Part shown: positions 1-7,648 of the stretch, in pieces | How the letters are laid out: every line of letters begins with the position of its first letter | How positions within the stretch are numbered: position 1 is the first letter of the stretch | Assembly: GCA_026706425.1 (NCBI GenBank) | Contig: JAPOYW010000520.1 | Coordinates: 1 to 12,973 of the forward strand | DNA length: 12,973 bases | From: Gammaproteobacteria bacterium | GTDB taxonomy: Bacteria; Pseudomonadota; Gammaproteobacteria; Pseudomonadales; Azotimanducaceae | Reading direction: 5' to 3' | Notes under the pieces: model-generated | Seen by the model: the letters and a program-made list of their open reading frames with translations, nothing else | What the model was told of the DNA's origin: nothing | The model's database searches: none | Program-made: the position numbers and the translations under genes

Positions 1-1
1 G

Positions 2-1201
2 GCCGCCGCCAGTCCCGCACCAACGCCCAAGCCATCGCCAGACCCCGCTCCCTCGCCGCCGCCACAACCGAGTCTCGAGACGTTCACGACCGAGGTACGG
101 TCGGGCGACAACCTCTCGACGATCTTCCAACGCCACGGCCTGGCCGCCCGCGACCTGCATCTCCTTGTCGAAAGCGGCCAGCCGGGGAAGCAGTTGGCGA
201 AACTCTACCCGGGCCACGAGATCGAATTCGGTCGGGACGCCGAGCGCAACCTGGTCCACCTCGAATACCGGCCGGGGCCCTGGGAGACGGTGAAGTTCCA
301 TCGGGTCGGGGACGAGTTCGAGGTCTCGACCGAGGTCAACGAGCCGGACGCCGTACGGAGATACGCGCAGGCGAGCATCGAGCATTCGCTATTCCGGGCA
401 TGCCAACGTATCGGACTCAACGACGCTTTCGCGCAGCGCCTGGCGGATGTCTTCAAGTGGGACATCGACATGTTCCTGGAGGTCCAGCCGAACGACGAGT
501 TCCACGTCCTGTACGAAGAACAGCAGCTCGACGGCGAGTTCGTGGAGTTCGGCGACATCTTGGCCGCTGAATTCGTCAATCGAGGCAGGAGCTACAAGGC
601 CGTGCGCTACGTCGACAGCGCCGGCAACGCGAGCTACTACAGCCCCACGGGCAAGAACCTTCGCAAGACGTTTCTGCGCGCACCGCTGGACTACTCGCGC
701 ATCAGTTCCAACTTCAGCCGCAACCGGCTCCATCCGTTGTGGAAGCGCACGATGCCGCACCTCGGCATCGACTACGCGGCACCTTCCGGAACCCCGGTCA
801 AGGCTGCCGGCGCCGGCGTGGTTTCGACACGCTCCAAATCGTCCTCGAAGGGCAACTACATCGTGATCCAGCACGGTGAACGGTACCAGACCAAGTACCT
901 GCACCTGTCCCGGTTCGCGCCCGGCATCGCGCCCGGCACACGGGTCGACCAAGGCCGGGTGATCGGCTACGTCGGCGCCACCGGATGGGCCACCGGGCCG
1001 CATCTGCACTACGAGTTCCTCGTCGACGGCATACACACCAATCCGCGTCGGGTCTCGATGCCCCCGGCGGAACCCATCGACGCCGCCGAGCGCGAGCGTT
1101 TCGACGTATCGACCTCCGCGCTTCTCGGATCGCTTGCAAGTCACAGGAAGGACCGCCAGCTCGCCTACGTGGATCCATCGGAGTCGCCGGGCGAAGAATA
1201 G
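2..1201 (+). CDS. OapA/M23-family murein endopeptidase, 5'-truncated by the window
   Basis: This is a zinc metallopeptidase of the LytM/M23 family, which in relatives such as E. coli MepM cuts cross-links in peptidoglycan in the periplasm. The frame is open from base 2 with no start or stop, so the beginning (signal or anchor segment) lies outside the window; a TTG at 194 is internal, not the start. In order one sees a Pro/Ala/Ser-rich linker (about 2-75), an OapA/LysM-like segment (VRSGDNLSTIFQRHG, about 92-136), a mixed middle region, and the M23 domain (about 700-1060). Zinc-site motifs are HLGID (His at 758, Asp at 770) and HLHYEF (1001-1018), with YLHLSRF between them. The visible part is 399 residues. 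anmK starts 22 nt downstream on the same strand, so wall hydrolysis and recycling genes are paired, as in Pseudomonas. Function as an endopeptidase is inferred from the family. Confidence 0.93.
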   Translation, partial: AAASPAPTPKPSPDPAPSPPPQPSLETFTTEVRSGDNLSTIFQRHGLAARDLHLLVESGQPGKQLAKLYPGHEIEFGRDAERNLVHLEYRPGPWETVKFHRVGDEFEVSTEVNEPDAVRRYAQASIEHSLFRACQRIGLNDAFAQRLADVFKWDIDMFLEVQPNDEFHVLYEEQQLDGEFVEFGDILAAEFVNRGRSYKAVRYVDSAGNASYYSPTGKNLRKTFLRAPLDYSRISSNFSRNRLHPLWKRTMPHLGIDYAAPSGTPVKAAGAGVVSTRSKSSSKGNYIVIQHGERYQTKYLHLSRFAPGIAPGTRVDQGRVIGYVGATGWATGPHLHYEFLVDGIHTNPRRVSMPPAEPIDAAERERFDVSTSALLGSLASHRKDRQLAYVDPSESPGEE

Positions 1202-1223
1202 GCATCCGAACATCGCCAGGACC

Positions 1224-2324
1224 ATGCGTTACGTAGGCGTCATGTCGGGTACGAGCGTCGATGGCTTGGACGTTGCCGTTGTCGACATGTCCGCCGGGGT
1301 GCCGCGCATCGCCGAATCCACAACCGTGGCGCTGCCGGTCGCCTTGGCGACCGCCCTCGTCGCACTCAGCAGCCCAGGTGACGACGAAATCGACCGGGCA
1401 GGAGCTTGCGATGCCGCGTTCGGCGAGTTCATCGGTAGGGCCGTTCTCGGATGTCTGGAAACCTGGGGGATCCCGCCAAGCGCCATCCGGGCCATCGGTT
1501 GCCATGGCCAGACGATACGCCACCGGCCCGACTCGACACCCCCGTTTACGATGCAGATCGGCGATCCGAACCGCGTCGCGGAAACCACCGGAATCGACAC
1601 GGTCGCCGACCTGCGTCGCCGTGACATGGCTGCGGGCGGTCAAGGCGCGCCACTCGCGCCGTTGTTCCACGATGCCCTGTTCCGGGATGCCGAACGGCAC
1701 CGGATCGTGGTCAACGTCGGCGGCATCGCCAACGCGACGATACTGTCCGCGGCGTCCGACGCGATCCTCGGTTTCGACACCGGTCCCGGCAACGCGCTAC
1801 TCGACGCCTGGGCCAGGCACTGCAAGGGCGAACCCTACGACCGCGGGGGCGCATGGGCCTCGCACGGCGAGGTGGCCACGAAGCTCCTGGAAGCGCTTAG
1901 GCTCGATCCGTTCGTGTCGCGACCACCACCGAAGAGCACCGGCAAGGAACGCTACAACCTCGACTACGTGCTCCGGGTGTCCGCGCCGTTCGACACCCCG
2001 TCCCAAGACGTCCAAGCCACGCTGCTCGAGTTCACCGCCTGGAGCATCGCCACCGCCGTCGGGCGCTGGGGACCGGGGACCGGCGATGTCGTCGTCTGCG
2101 GCGGCGGTCGACACAACCGCGCGCTCATGGGCCGTCTTGCGGCGAATCTGCCGGGCTACGGGATCCTTCGTTCCGACGATCTGGACGTCGACGGGGACGG
2201 CCTGGAGGCGGCGGCCTTCGCCTGGTTCGCGTACCGCACCGTAAGCGGGCAACCGAGCAACGTACCCGCGGTGACGGGCGCCAAGGGTCCACGGGTGCTC
2301 GGCGCCATCTACCCGGGCGGGTAG
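1224..2324 (+). CDS. anmK: Anhydro-N-acetylmuramic acid kinase AnmK
   Basis: AnmK phosphorylates and opens 1,6-anhydro-MurNAc, giving MurNAc-6-phosphate in cytoplasmic peptidoglycan recycling. The protein is 366 residues, close to the 369 of E. coli. It opens with MRYVGVMSGTSVDGLD, the family's phosphate-binding N terminus. Further family motifs are GCHGQTIRH, VNVGGIANAT, GFDTGPGNAL (Asp185, matching the catalytic Asp of E. coli), and VVCGGGRHN near the C terminus. The ATG at 1224 is chosen because the family begins right at this motif; an open frame reaching back to 1134 runs inside the upstream peptidase gene and is not credible. A weak AGGA lies about 3 nt before the ATG, so translation may depend on the upstream gene. 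The gene is convergent with erpA, with 6 nt between stop codons. Confidence 0.97.
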   Translation: MRYVGVMSGTSVDGLDVAVVDMSAGVPRIAESTTVALPVALATALVALSSPGDDEIDRAGACDAAFGEFIGRAVLGCLETWGIPPSAIRAIGCHGQTIRHRPDSTPPFTMQIGDPNRVAETTGIDTVADLRRRDMAAGGQGAPLAPLFHDALFRDAERHRIVVNVGGIANATILSAASDAILGFDTGPGNALLDAWARHCKGEPYDRGGAWASHGEVATKLLEALRLDPFVSRPPPKSTGKERYNLDYVLRVSAPFDTPSQDVQATLLEFTAWSIATAVGRWGPGTGDVVVCGGGRHNRALMGRLAANLPGYGILRSDDLDVDGDGLEAAAFAWFAYRTVSGQPSNVPAVTGAKGPRVLGAIYPGG

Positions 2325-2329
2325 GCGCC
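2301..2329. terminator. Hairpin across the anmK stop, possible bidirectional terminator
   Basis: CTACCC (2309-2314) pairs perfectly with GGGTAG (2319-2324) around a GGGC loop, and GGCGC (2301-2305) pairs with GCGCC (2325-2329) outside a three-base bulge. The last three bases of the inner stem are the anmK stop codon, and the erpA stop begins at 2333 on the other strand. No T-run follows on either strand, so it is not a classical intrinsic terminator. It may stop or stabilise the two convergent transcripts; this is inference. Confidence 0.35.
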
Positions 2330-2330
2330 G

Positions 2331-2663
2331 CTAGATCGCGAAGGAGTTGCCGCAGCCGCAGGTAGAGGACGCGTTGGGATTGGTGACCACGAACTGGGCG
2401 CCGGAGAGATCTTCCTTGTAGTCGATCCGGGCACCCACCAGGTACTGGTAGCTCATCGGATCCACCACCGCCGTTACGCCGTCGCGCTCGACGACCGAAT
2501 CGTCCGCCGCGATGCTGTCGTCGAACGTGAACCCGTAGGAAAAGCCGCTGCAACCGCCGCCGGTGATGAACACGCGCAGCTTGAGGGCGACGTTGCCCTC
2601 GTCTTCGATCAACTCGCGCACCTTGCCCGCGGCTCGCGAAGAGAACTGTATGTTCGTATCCAT
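2331..2663 (-). CDS. erpA: Iron-sulfur cluster insertion protein ErpA
   Basis: ErpA is an A-type carrier that hands Fe-S clusters to apo-enzymes, including those of the isoprenoid pathway and respiration. The 110-residue product has the A-type signature: GGGCSG with Cys38 and CGCG with Cys102 and Cys104, the three cluster ligands. The segment VVDPMSYQYLVGARIDY and the ending VVTNPNASSTCGCGNSF match ErpA rather than IscA or SufA. The ATG at 2663 is chosen because it gives the family length (114 in E. coli) and because the frame further upstream reads through low-homology GC-rich sequence. No Shine-Dalgarno is visible, but a TATAAT lies 7 nt upstream (see separate entry). It is divergent from the ClC gene, with a 180-nt spacer. 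Confidence 0.96.
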   Translation of the reverse strand: MDTNIQFSSRAAGKVRELIEDEGNVALKLRVFITGGGCSGFSYGFTFDDSIAADDSVVERDGVTAVVDPMSYQYLVGARIDYKEDLSGAQFVVTNPNASSTCGCGNSFAI

Positions 2664-2670
2664 CCGGTCG

Positions 2671-2676
2671 ATTATA
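2671..2676 (-). promoter_or_regulatory. erpA: Candidate -10 box for erpA
   Basis: On the minus strand the hexamer is a perfect TATAAT, ending 7 nt before the erpA ATG. A transcript started at the usual distance would begin at or next to the A of the start codon. No good -35 hexamer lies 16-18 nt upstream (the bases there are GC-rich), so the call rests on the -10 alone. Confidence 0.3.
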
Positions 2677-2707
2677 CGCAGAACATCTGCCAGCCGAGCG
2701 GCGGCTG

Positions 2708-2739
2708 CCGGCCTCACCGGCCTCAGCCTTGGCGAGGCC
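2708..2739. repeat. Tandem 9-mer and inverted repeat in the erpA/ClC divergent spacer
   Basis: CCGGCCTCA occurs twice head to tail (2708-2716 and 2717-2725). The second copy's GGCCTC (2719-2724) is answered by GAGGCC (2734-2739), giving a perfect 6-bp stem around a 9-nt interval. The element sits between the two divergent start codons, upstream of the erpA -10 candidate. It could be an operator or an mRNA hairpin for the ClC transcript; no protein can be assigned. The rest of the 180-nt spacer holds only a weak plus-strand TATAGT (2764-2769). Confidence 0.45.
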
Positions 2740-2843
2740 ACGGCAACGCGCCACATCGCGGTTTATAGTAACGGCTTGAGTCCTTCCCACAGGCAAGGGG
2801 ACCCGTTCTGTCGTCTACTCGCCGATCGTCCGCAACGGGCGCC

Positions 2844-4556
2844 ATGGAGTTCCTTCGCCGCCAGCTTTCCGAAAGTGCGGCACTAGGGCAGCTATCGGTT
2901 CTGGCGGTAGCCGTCGGCTTGGTGACAGGCGTCGTCGTGCTGCTTTTCCGGGGCGCCATCGAAGGGGTCTCTTGGCTGCTGCACGGCCAGACCGCCGACG
3001 GTCCCGGGGCACTGAGCCTCGAATTGCGAGTGATCCTGCCGATCCTGGGCGCACTCGGCCTTGGCGTCCTGCTCAATCGCCTGCCGCCGGACTCCCGTCG
3101 TTTCGGTGTCGCTCACGTCATGGAACGCCTGGCACGCCATCGTGGCCGGCTACCCCTCAAGAGCGCGATCAACCAATTTGTCGGCGGGGTCTTCGGACTC
3201 TCAATGGGATTGTCGGGCGGGCGCGAGGGTCCGGCCGTTCATCTCGGTGCCGCCGCATCCAGCCTGCTCGGGGAAGCACTCCGGCTACCCGACAACTGTG
3301 TCCGAACCCTGGTGGCCTGCGGGACCGCGGCCGCGATCGGTGCATCCTTCAACACGCCCATGGCGGGCGTCATCTTCGCCATGGAGGTGGTCATGATGGA
3401 GTACGCGATCGTGAGCTTCATCCCCATCATCATCGCCACGGTAACGGCCACGGTGCTCAGCCGCTGGTATCTCGGCGACGTCATCGAATTCTCGGGGCTC
3501 ACGACCGATCTCCGCTCGCTGCTGGAAGTCCCGTACATCATGGTGTCGGGCATCGTCGTGGGGCTCCTCGGCGGCTTGTTCATCTATCTCGTCAAGACCT
3601 TCGCGGAATTCCGAACGTGTCCGTTCTGGGTGCGAGCCACCGCGGCGGGTGCGATCACGGGGGTTGCGGCGATCATTGCCCCGCAGGTACTCGGTGTCGG
3701 CTACGACACCGTCAACCAGGCCTTGCTCGACAACTTCGTTTGGACGAGTCTGCTGGTGATCCTGATCGCCAAGACAGTTGCCTCCGCCGCCTGCGTAGGG
3801 GTCGGGCTGCCGGTGGGCATCATTGGACCGACGCTTGTCATGGGTGCGGTGCTGGGCGGCCTGTTGGGCGCCGCCGGCAACGCACTCGTTCCCGACCTTG
3901 CATCCGACCCCGCCCTCTACGTCATGCTCGGCATGGCGGCGATGATGGCAGCGGTGCTCCAAGCGCCGCTGGCCGCGCTGGTCGCCGTCCTGGAGCTTAC
4001 CGCCAACCCCAAGGTCATCCTGCCTGCGATGCTAATCATCGCGGTGGCGACGCTGACGGTCAGCCAGTTGCTGAAGCAACGGTCCGCCTTGCTGACCACG
4101 TTGGCCACGCTCGGCGTTCGCTATCCTCCCCACCCCGCAGCGCAACACCTCATGCGCGTAGGCGTCGCCAGCCTGATGTCCCGAAACGTCGTTCGACTGC
4201 CAAGGCGACCCGAACCGGCGGAGCTGAACTCGGCGTTGTCGACGAAGCCCGACTGGATCGTGGTCGACATTCCCGGCGGGATGCCGCTAGTGCTTAACGC
4301 CGAGGACGTCGTCGCCTACCATGGCAAGCGCGCCGCCGCGACCGACCCGCCCGACTTGACGGCAACGCCTTCCGGCGGCAGCGGCATCGTCGACGTGCGG
4401 GCCACGCTGCAGGAAGCGCTGACGGAACTCAATCGCACCCGCGGCGATGCCTTGTGCGTCATTCGCGCGGAGTCGACGAAGCCCCCGGAGGATGAACCGA
4501 TCGCCGTGGTCGGCGTGCTGACGCGAGAGGACATCGAACGACAAGCTTGGTGGTGA
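2844..4556 (+). CDS. ClC-family anion channel/transporter with degenerate C-terminal CBS region
   Basis: This is a 570-residue inner-membrane protein. The membrane part (about 1-415) has the ClC fold signatures: GGREGPAVHLGA (gating Glu128), FNTPMAGVIFAME (169-181), GLPVGIIGPTLVMGAVLGG (321-339) and ELTANPKVILPAM (384-396). The cytosolic tail (about 437-570) looks like a poorly conserved CBS pair, with LMSRNVVRLP and VVGVLTREDIE as the recognisable pieces. By alignment from memory with E. coli ClcA the GSGIP loop is RFGVA (86-90), the internal proton Glu203 is Val182, and Tyr445 is Pro389, so it belongs to a divergent ClC subgroup, and whether it is a channel or a proton-coupled exchanger is open. 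The ATG at 2844 is the only conventional start upstream of the first helix; the ribosome site is weak. hemL follows after 4 nt, so the two are probably co-transcribed. Confidence 0.92.
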   Translation: MEFLRRQLSESAALGQLSVLAVAVGLVTGVVVLLFRGAIEGVSWLLHGQTADGPGALSLELRVILPILGALGLGVLLNRLPPDSRRFGVAHVMERLARHRGRLPLKSAINQFVGGVFGLSMGLSGGREGPAVHLGAAASSLLGEALRLPDNCVRTLVACGTAAAIGASFNTPMAGVIFAMEVVMMEYAIVSFIPIIIATVTATVLSRWYLGDVIEFSGLTTDLRSLLEVPYIMVSGIVVGLLGGLFIYLVKTFAEFRTCPFWVRATAAGAITGVAAIIAPQVLGVGYDTVNQALLDNFVWTSLLVILIAKTVASAACVGVGLPVGIIGPTLVMGAVLGGLLGAAGNALVPDLASDPALYVMLGMAAMMAAVLQAPLAALVAVLELTANPKVILPAMLIIAVATLTVSQLLKQRSALLTTLATLGVRYPPHPAAQHLMRVGVASLMSRNVVRLPRRPEPAELNSALSTKPDWIVVDIPGGMPLVLNAEDVVAYHGKRAAATDPPDLTATPSGGSGIVDVRATLQEALTELNRTRGDALCVIRAESTKPPEDEPIAVVGVLTREDIERQAWW

Positions 4557-4560
4557 ATCA

Positions 4561-5844
4561 ATGGATCATGACAAGTCGGCCAACCTGATCGCCCGGGCGG
4601 AACGCAGCATCCCGGGCGGTGTGAACTCGCCCGTCCGTGCCTTCAAGGGCGTCGGCGGCACGCCGATCTTCTTCGCGGGTGGCAAGGGTGCCTGGCTCAC
4701 CGACGTGGACGACAACCGCTACATCGACTACGTCGGTTCCTGGGGACCCATGCTGCAGGGTCACGCCTTCCCCCCCGTGATCCAGGCGGTACGCGCCCGT
4801 GCCCTGCGCGGGCTCGGGTTCGGTGCACCGAGCGAGATCGAGGTGGAGTTGGCGGAAGCCGTCGTCGACCGGTTCCCCGCCATCGAGAAAGTGCGCATGG
4901 TCAACTCCGGCACCGAGGCGACCATGACCGCCATCCGATTGGCACGGGGCCATACGGGCCGGGACATGATCGTCAAGTTCCAGGGCTGCTACCACGGCCA
5001 TTCCGATGCACTCCTCGCCGAAGCGGGATCCGGCCTGCTGACTCTCGGACTCCCGAACTCGCCCGGCGTCCCCGAGGACACCGCGAAACACACCCTGACG
5101 CTGCCGTTCAACGATGCCTCCGCCGTCGCCGCAGCCCTTGAGCGCTACGGCGAGGACATCGCTGCCGTCATCGTCGAACCCGTCGCGGGAAACATGGGTT
5201 GCGTGCCCCCCCGGGGCGGGTTCCTCGAGGCACTGCGGCAACTGACCACGAATGCCGGCTCGGTGCTGATATTCGACGAGGTAATCACCGGTTTCCGCAT
5301 CGGGTCCGCGGGCGCCCAAGGGTGCTACGGCGTGCTGCCGGACCTGACCACGCTCGGAAAAGTGATCGGCGGCGGCCTCCCCGTTGGCGCCATCGGCGGC
5401 AAAGCCGACATCATGGACCGGCTCGCACCGGTCGGCCCGGTGTACCAGGCCGGCACGCTGTCCGGGAATCCGCTGGCGATGACCGCCGGACTCGCCATGC
5501 TCGAATCGCTCGATGCGGCGTTCTACGACTCCCTCGCGTCGACGACCGACTGCCTCGCCGACGGCTTGGCGGTGGTGGCCGGAACGCACGGCGTCCCACT
5601 CGCGTTGAACCGGACCTGCGGCATGTTCAGCCTGTTCTTCAAGGACGGCGCGGTTGAGAACTACGACGATGTCTCGACCGCCGACGTCGACCGGTACGGT
5701 CGGTTCTTCCACGCCATGCTGGGACAGGGTGTCTACTTCGCCCCGTCTGCATTCGAAACGGCATTCGTTTCGGGTGCCCACGGCGACGACGAGGTCGTTC
5801 GCACCCTCGAGGCAGCCGATCGGGTTTTCGCCGGCTTCGAGTAA
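4561..5844 (+). CDS. hemL: Glutamate-1-semialdehyde 2,1-aminomutase HemL
   Basis: HemL converts glutamate-1-semialdehyde to 5-aminolevulinate with PLP, the last step of the C5 route to haem and other tetrapyrroles. The 427-residue length matches E. coli HemL (426). Visible motifs are SIPGGVNSPVRAF at the N terminus, MVNSGTEATMTAIRLARG (113-130), IFDEVITGFR with the PLP-pairing Asp239, TTLGKVIGGGLPVGA with the Schiff-base Lys267, and GTLSGNPLAMTAG. The ATG at 4561 lies 4 nt after the ClC stop codon and has no strong ribosome site of its own, which suggests translational coupling. In E. coli hemL and clcA are also neighbours, though in a different arrangement. A PfkB-family gene follows after 12 nt. 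Confidence 0.98.
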   Translation: MDHDKSANLIARAERSIPGGVNSPVRAFKGVGGTPIFFAGGKGAWLTDVDDNRYIDYVGSWGPMLQGHAFPPVIQAVRARALRGLGFGAPSEIEVELAEAVVDRFPAIEKVRMVNSGTEATMTAIRLARGHTGRDMIVKFQGCYHGHSDALLAEAGSGLLTLGLPNSPGVPEDTAKHTLTLPFNDASAVAAALERYGEDIAAVIVEPVAGNMGCVPPRGGFLEALRQLTTNAGSVLIFDEVITGFRIGSAGAQGCYGVLPDLTTLGKVIGGGLPVGAIGGKADIMDRLAPVGPVYQAGTLSGNPLAMTAGLAMLESLDAAFYDSLASTTDCLADGLAVVAGTHGVPLALNRTCGMFSLFFKDGAVENYDDVSTADVDRYGRFFHAMLGQGVYFAPSAFETAFVSGAHGDDEVVRTLEAADRVFAGFE

Positions 5845-5856
5845 CGCCCTAGACAA

Positions 5857-6861
5857 ATGGAATCGCGTCCCGCGCACTACGACGTCTACGGGCTAGGCAA
5901 CGCCCTCGTTGACTTGGAGTACACCGTCGACGACACCTATCTGCGCGACATGGACCTCCCCAAGGGCCACATGACCCTGGTCGACGAGGCCCGCATCGAC
6001 GCACTGGCCGAGAGGCTTCACGACCACGAACCCAAACGTCGCGCCGGCGGATCCGCCGCGAATACCGTGTTCGCGGTACATGCCTTCGGCGGCCGCGGCG
6101 CCTATTCCTGCCGCGTAGCGGACGACGACCTCGGCCGTTTCTTTCTGACGCAATTCGGCAATGCCGGCGTCGCCACCGCGGGAACACGCGATGGGCGTGG
6201 CAAATCAGGTCGATGCCTGACTCTCATCACGGCGGACGCCGAACGAACCATGACGACGTTTCTCGGTGCATCGGCCGAACTGGGGCCGCAGGACCTGGAC
6301 GAGGCCGGCATCGCGGGGTCCGCGTACTTCTACGTCGAGGGATACCTGGCGTCCTCGGAGTCCGGCCGAGAGGCCGCCGTCCAGGCCCGGCAGGTCGCCG
6401 AACTCGGCCGGGTGCGGACCAGCCTGTCTCTCGCGGACCCGTCCATGGTCGTCCACTTCCGGGACGGGCTCATCGACATGCTCGGCAACGGCGTCCACCA
6501 ACTGTTCTGCAACGAGGAAGAAGCGCTGACCTGGGCCGGAACGGATCGTTTGGATATTGCCGTCGCCGAACTCAGCGACATCGCCCCGTTCCTCAACATT
6601 ACGCTCGGAGCGCGCGGCAGCCTCGCCGTTGCCAAAGGCAAACGGCAGTTCGTTCGCGGGTTCGCGAGCGAAGCCGTGGACACCACCGGCGCGGGCGACA
6701 TGTACGCAGGTGCCGTTCTGCACGCTCGCGTGAACGGCGCCGAGCCGAGTACGGCCGCCGGTTTCGCCAATTTCGCCGCCGCCGAGCTGGTGGCTAAGCA
6801 CGGTGCCCGCCTCGACCATGTGGAGGACTATGCTCTCATCAAGGGTCGTTACCGTCCGTAG
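5857..6861 (+). CDS. PfkB-family carbohydrate/nucleoside kinase (adenosine kinase-like)
   Basis: This is a 334-residue ribokinase-fold kinase. The N terminus YDVYGLGNALVDLEY and the di-glycine AGGSAANTVFAV (63-74) are the substrate-lid side of the fold. DTTGAGDMYAGAVLHA (from residue 275) is the PfkB signature 2, with the anion hole and the catalytic Asp281. The overall pattern, with GNALVD at the start and the FCNEEEAL segment in the middle, resembles bacterial proteins annotated as adenosine kinase. Substrate cannot be fixed from sequence, since ribokinase, adenosine kinase and other sugar kinases share these motifs. It follows hemL by 12 nt on the same strand, without an evident ribosome site, and is convergent with sfsA, with 12 nt between stops. 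No functional link to haem synthesis is evident. Confidence 0.9.
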   Translation: MESRPAHYDVYGLGNALVDLEYTVDDTYLRDMDLPKGHMTLVDEARIDALAERLHDHEPKRRAGGSAANTVFAVHAFGGRGAYSCRVADDDLGRFFLTQFGNAGVATAGTRDGRGKSGRCLTLITADAERTMTTFLGASAELGPQDLDEAGIAGSAYFYVEGYLASSESGREAAVQARQVAELGRVRTSLSLADPSMVVHFRDGLIDMLGNGVHQLFCNEEEALTWAGTDRLDIAVAELSDIAPFLNITLGARGSLAVAKGKRQFVRGFASEAVDTTGAGDMYAGAVLHARVNGAEPSTAAGFANFAAAELVAKHGARLDHVEDYALIKGRYRP

Positions 6862-6873
6862 TCGATCCCTCCA

Positions 6874-7584
6874 TTAGGGGGCGCACGCTAAACCCGGCAC
6901 GTCCACCGGGACAACACCTACCGGAGCGATTTCCGACGTCGTCACCCGACAGCGCACCGCCACTACGTTCACCCCGTCGGCCACTGCTCGCCGCAACGCC
7001 CGTCCGTAGTCGGGGTCGATCTCGTCGGCGCTGCGCACGGCGTCGATGCCCGTGTGCTGAACGCAGAACACCAGCGCGGCGCGGCGCCCCGTACGCGCCA
7101 GGCGTGCCAAGGTGTCCAGGTGGCGCGTCGCCCGCACGCTCACCGCATCGGGAAACGCACCCGAATCGGCCAGTTTGAGGGTGACGGACTTCACCTCGAC
7201 GTATACATCGCCCACCAATAGGTCGAGGCGTCCCGTCTGCCCCGGAATCGCCACTTCGCGCCGCAAGCGTCCGTCCGCCGGGAACCCCGGGAGGATGCCG
7301 GCCGCCAGCGCCTCGACAACCAAGGCGTTGGCGCGGACCGAGTTGATTCCGATTAGATGGCCGTCGGGATCACCCACGATTTCCAGCGTGTGCGCGTATT
7401 TGCGACGCTCGTTGGCGGAGGTGGAATACCACGCGGCGCTGCCGGGGTCGGCACAGCCTGTCATCGCCCCGGTATTGGGACAGTGCAGGGTCAGCGTTTC
7501 TCCCGCAGCGGTCTCGACATCGGCGAGAAAGCGCTTGTAGCGGCGGATCAGGGTGGCGCGTTGAAGGGGCGGATCGAACCTCAC
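6874..7584 (-). CDS. sfsA: SfsA, sugar fermentation stimulation protein family
   Basis: SfsA is a DNA-binding, nuclease-like protein first linked to maltose metabolism in E. coli; its cellular role is unclear. The 236-residue product matches E. coli SfsA (234) closely at FDPPLQRATLIRRYKRFLAD, LTLHCPNTGAMTGCADPG and VKSVTL. A PD-(D/E)XK-like pattern is visible in RLDLL (Asp121) and VEVKS (Glu130, Lys132). I chose the GTG at 7584 because homology starts at the next residues (RFDPPLQ) and the length fits. The frame stays open upstream to an ATG at 7734, but those 50 codons cross a short repeat array and read as ERAS-type repeats, so that longer start is rejected. sfsA is divergent from dksA; in E. 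coli sfsA and dksA point the same way. Confidence 0.93.
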   Translation of the reverse strand: MRFDPPLQRATLIRRYKRFLADVETAAGETLTLHCPNTGAMTGCADPGSAAWYSTSANERRKYAHTLEIVGDPDGHLIGINSVRANALVVEALAAGILPGFPADGRLRREVAIPGQTGRLDLLVGDVYVEVKSVTLKLADSGAFPDAVSVRATRHLDTLARLARTGRRAALVFCVQHTGIDAVRSADEIDPDYGRALRRAVADGVNVVAVRCRVTTSEIAPVGVVPVDVPGLACAP

Positions 7585-7648
7585 CGATCCGTAACTTCCC
7601 GTAACGCTTTCGATGTGGTTATTGCGAAGTCCTTTTGGTAGGTTACGC

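Noticed and set aside
194..196. TTG as the start of the M23 peptidase
   Set aside because: The same frame is open back to base 2 and encodes an OapA/LysM-like segment and a Pro-rich linker that belong to the protein.
1134..1223. Earlier start for anmK inside the peptidase gene
   Set aside because: The added 30 residues are in an alternative frame of the upstream gene, and AnmK proteins begin at the MRYVGVMSGTS-like motif.
2664..2756. N-terminal extension of ErpA by 31 residues
   Set aside because: The extension is Arg/Ala-rich without family similarity and would cover the hairpin and the TATAAT; the ATG at 2663 gives the family length.
4558..5877. A 439-codon open frame on the minus strand opposite hemL
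   Set aside because: It is the antisense shadow of a highly conserved gene in GC-rich DNA; its translation has low-complexity His/Gly/Asp/Arg-rich composition and no recognisable domain.
6862..6879. CCCT/AGGG stem between the PfkB-family gene and sfsA as a terminator
   Set aside because: Only four base pairs with no T-run; too weak to call.
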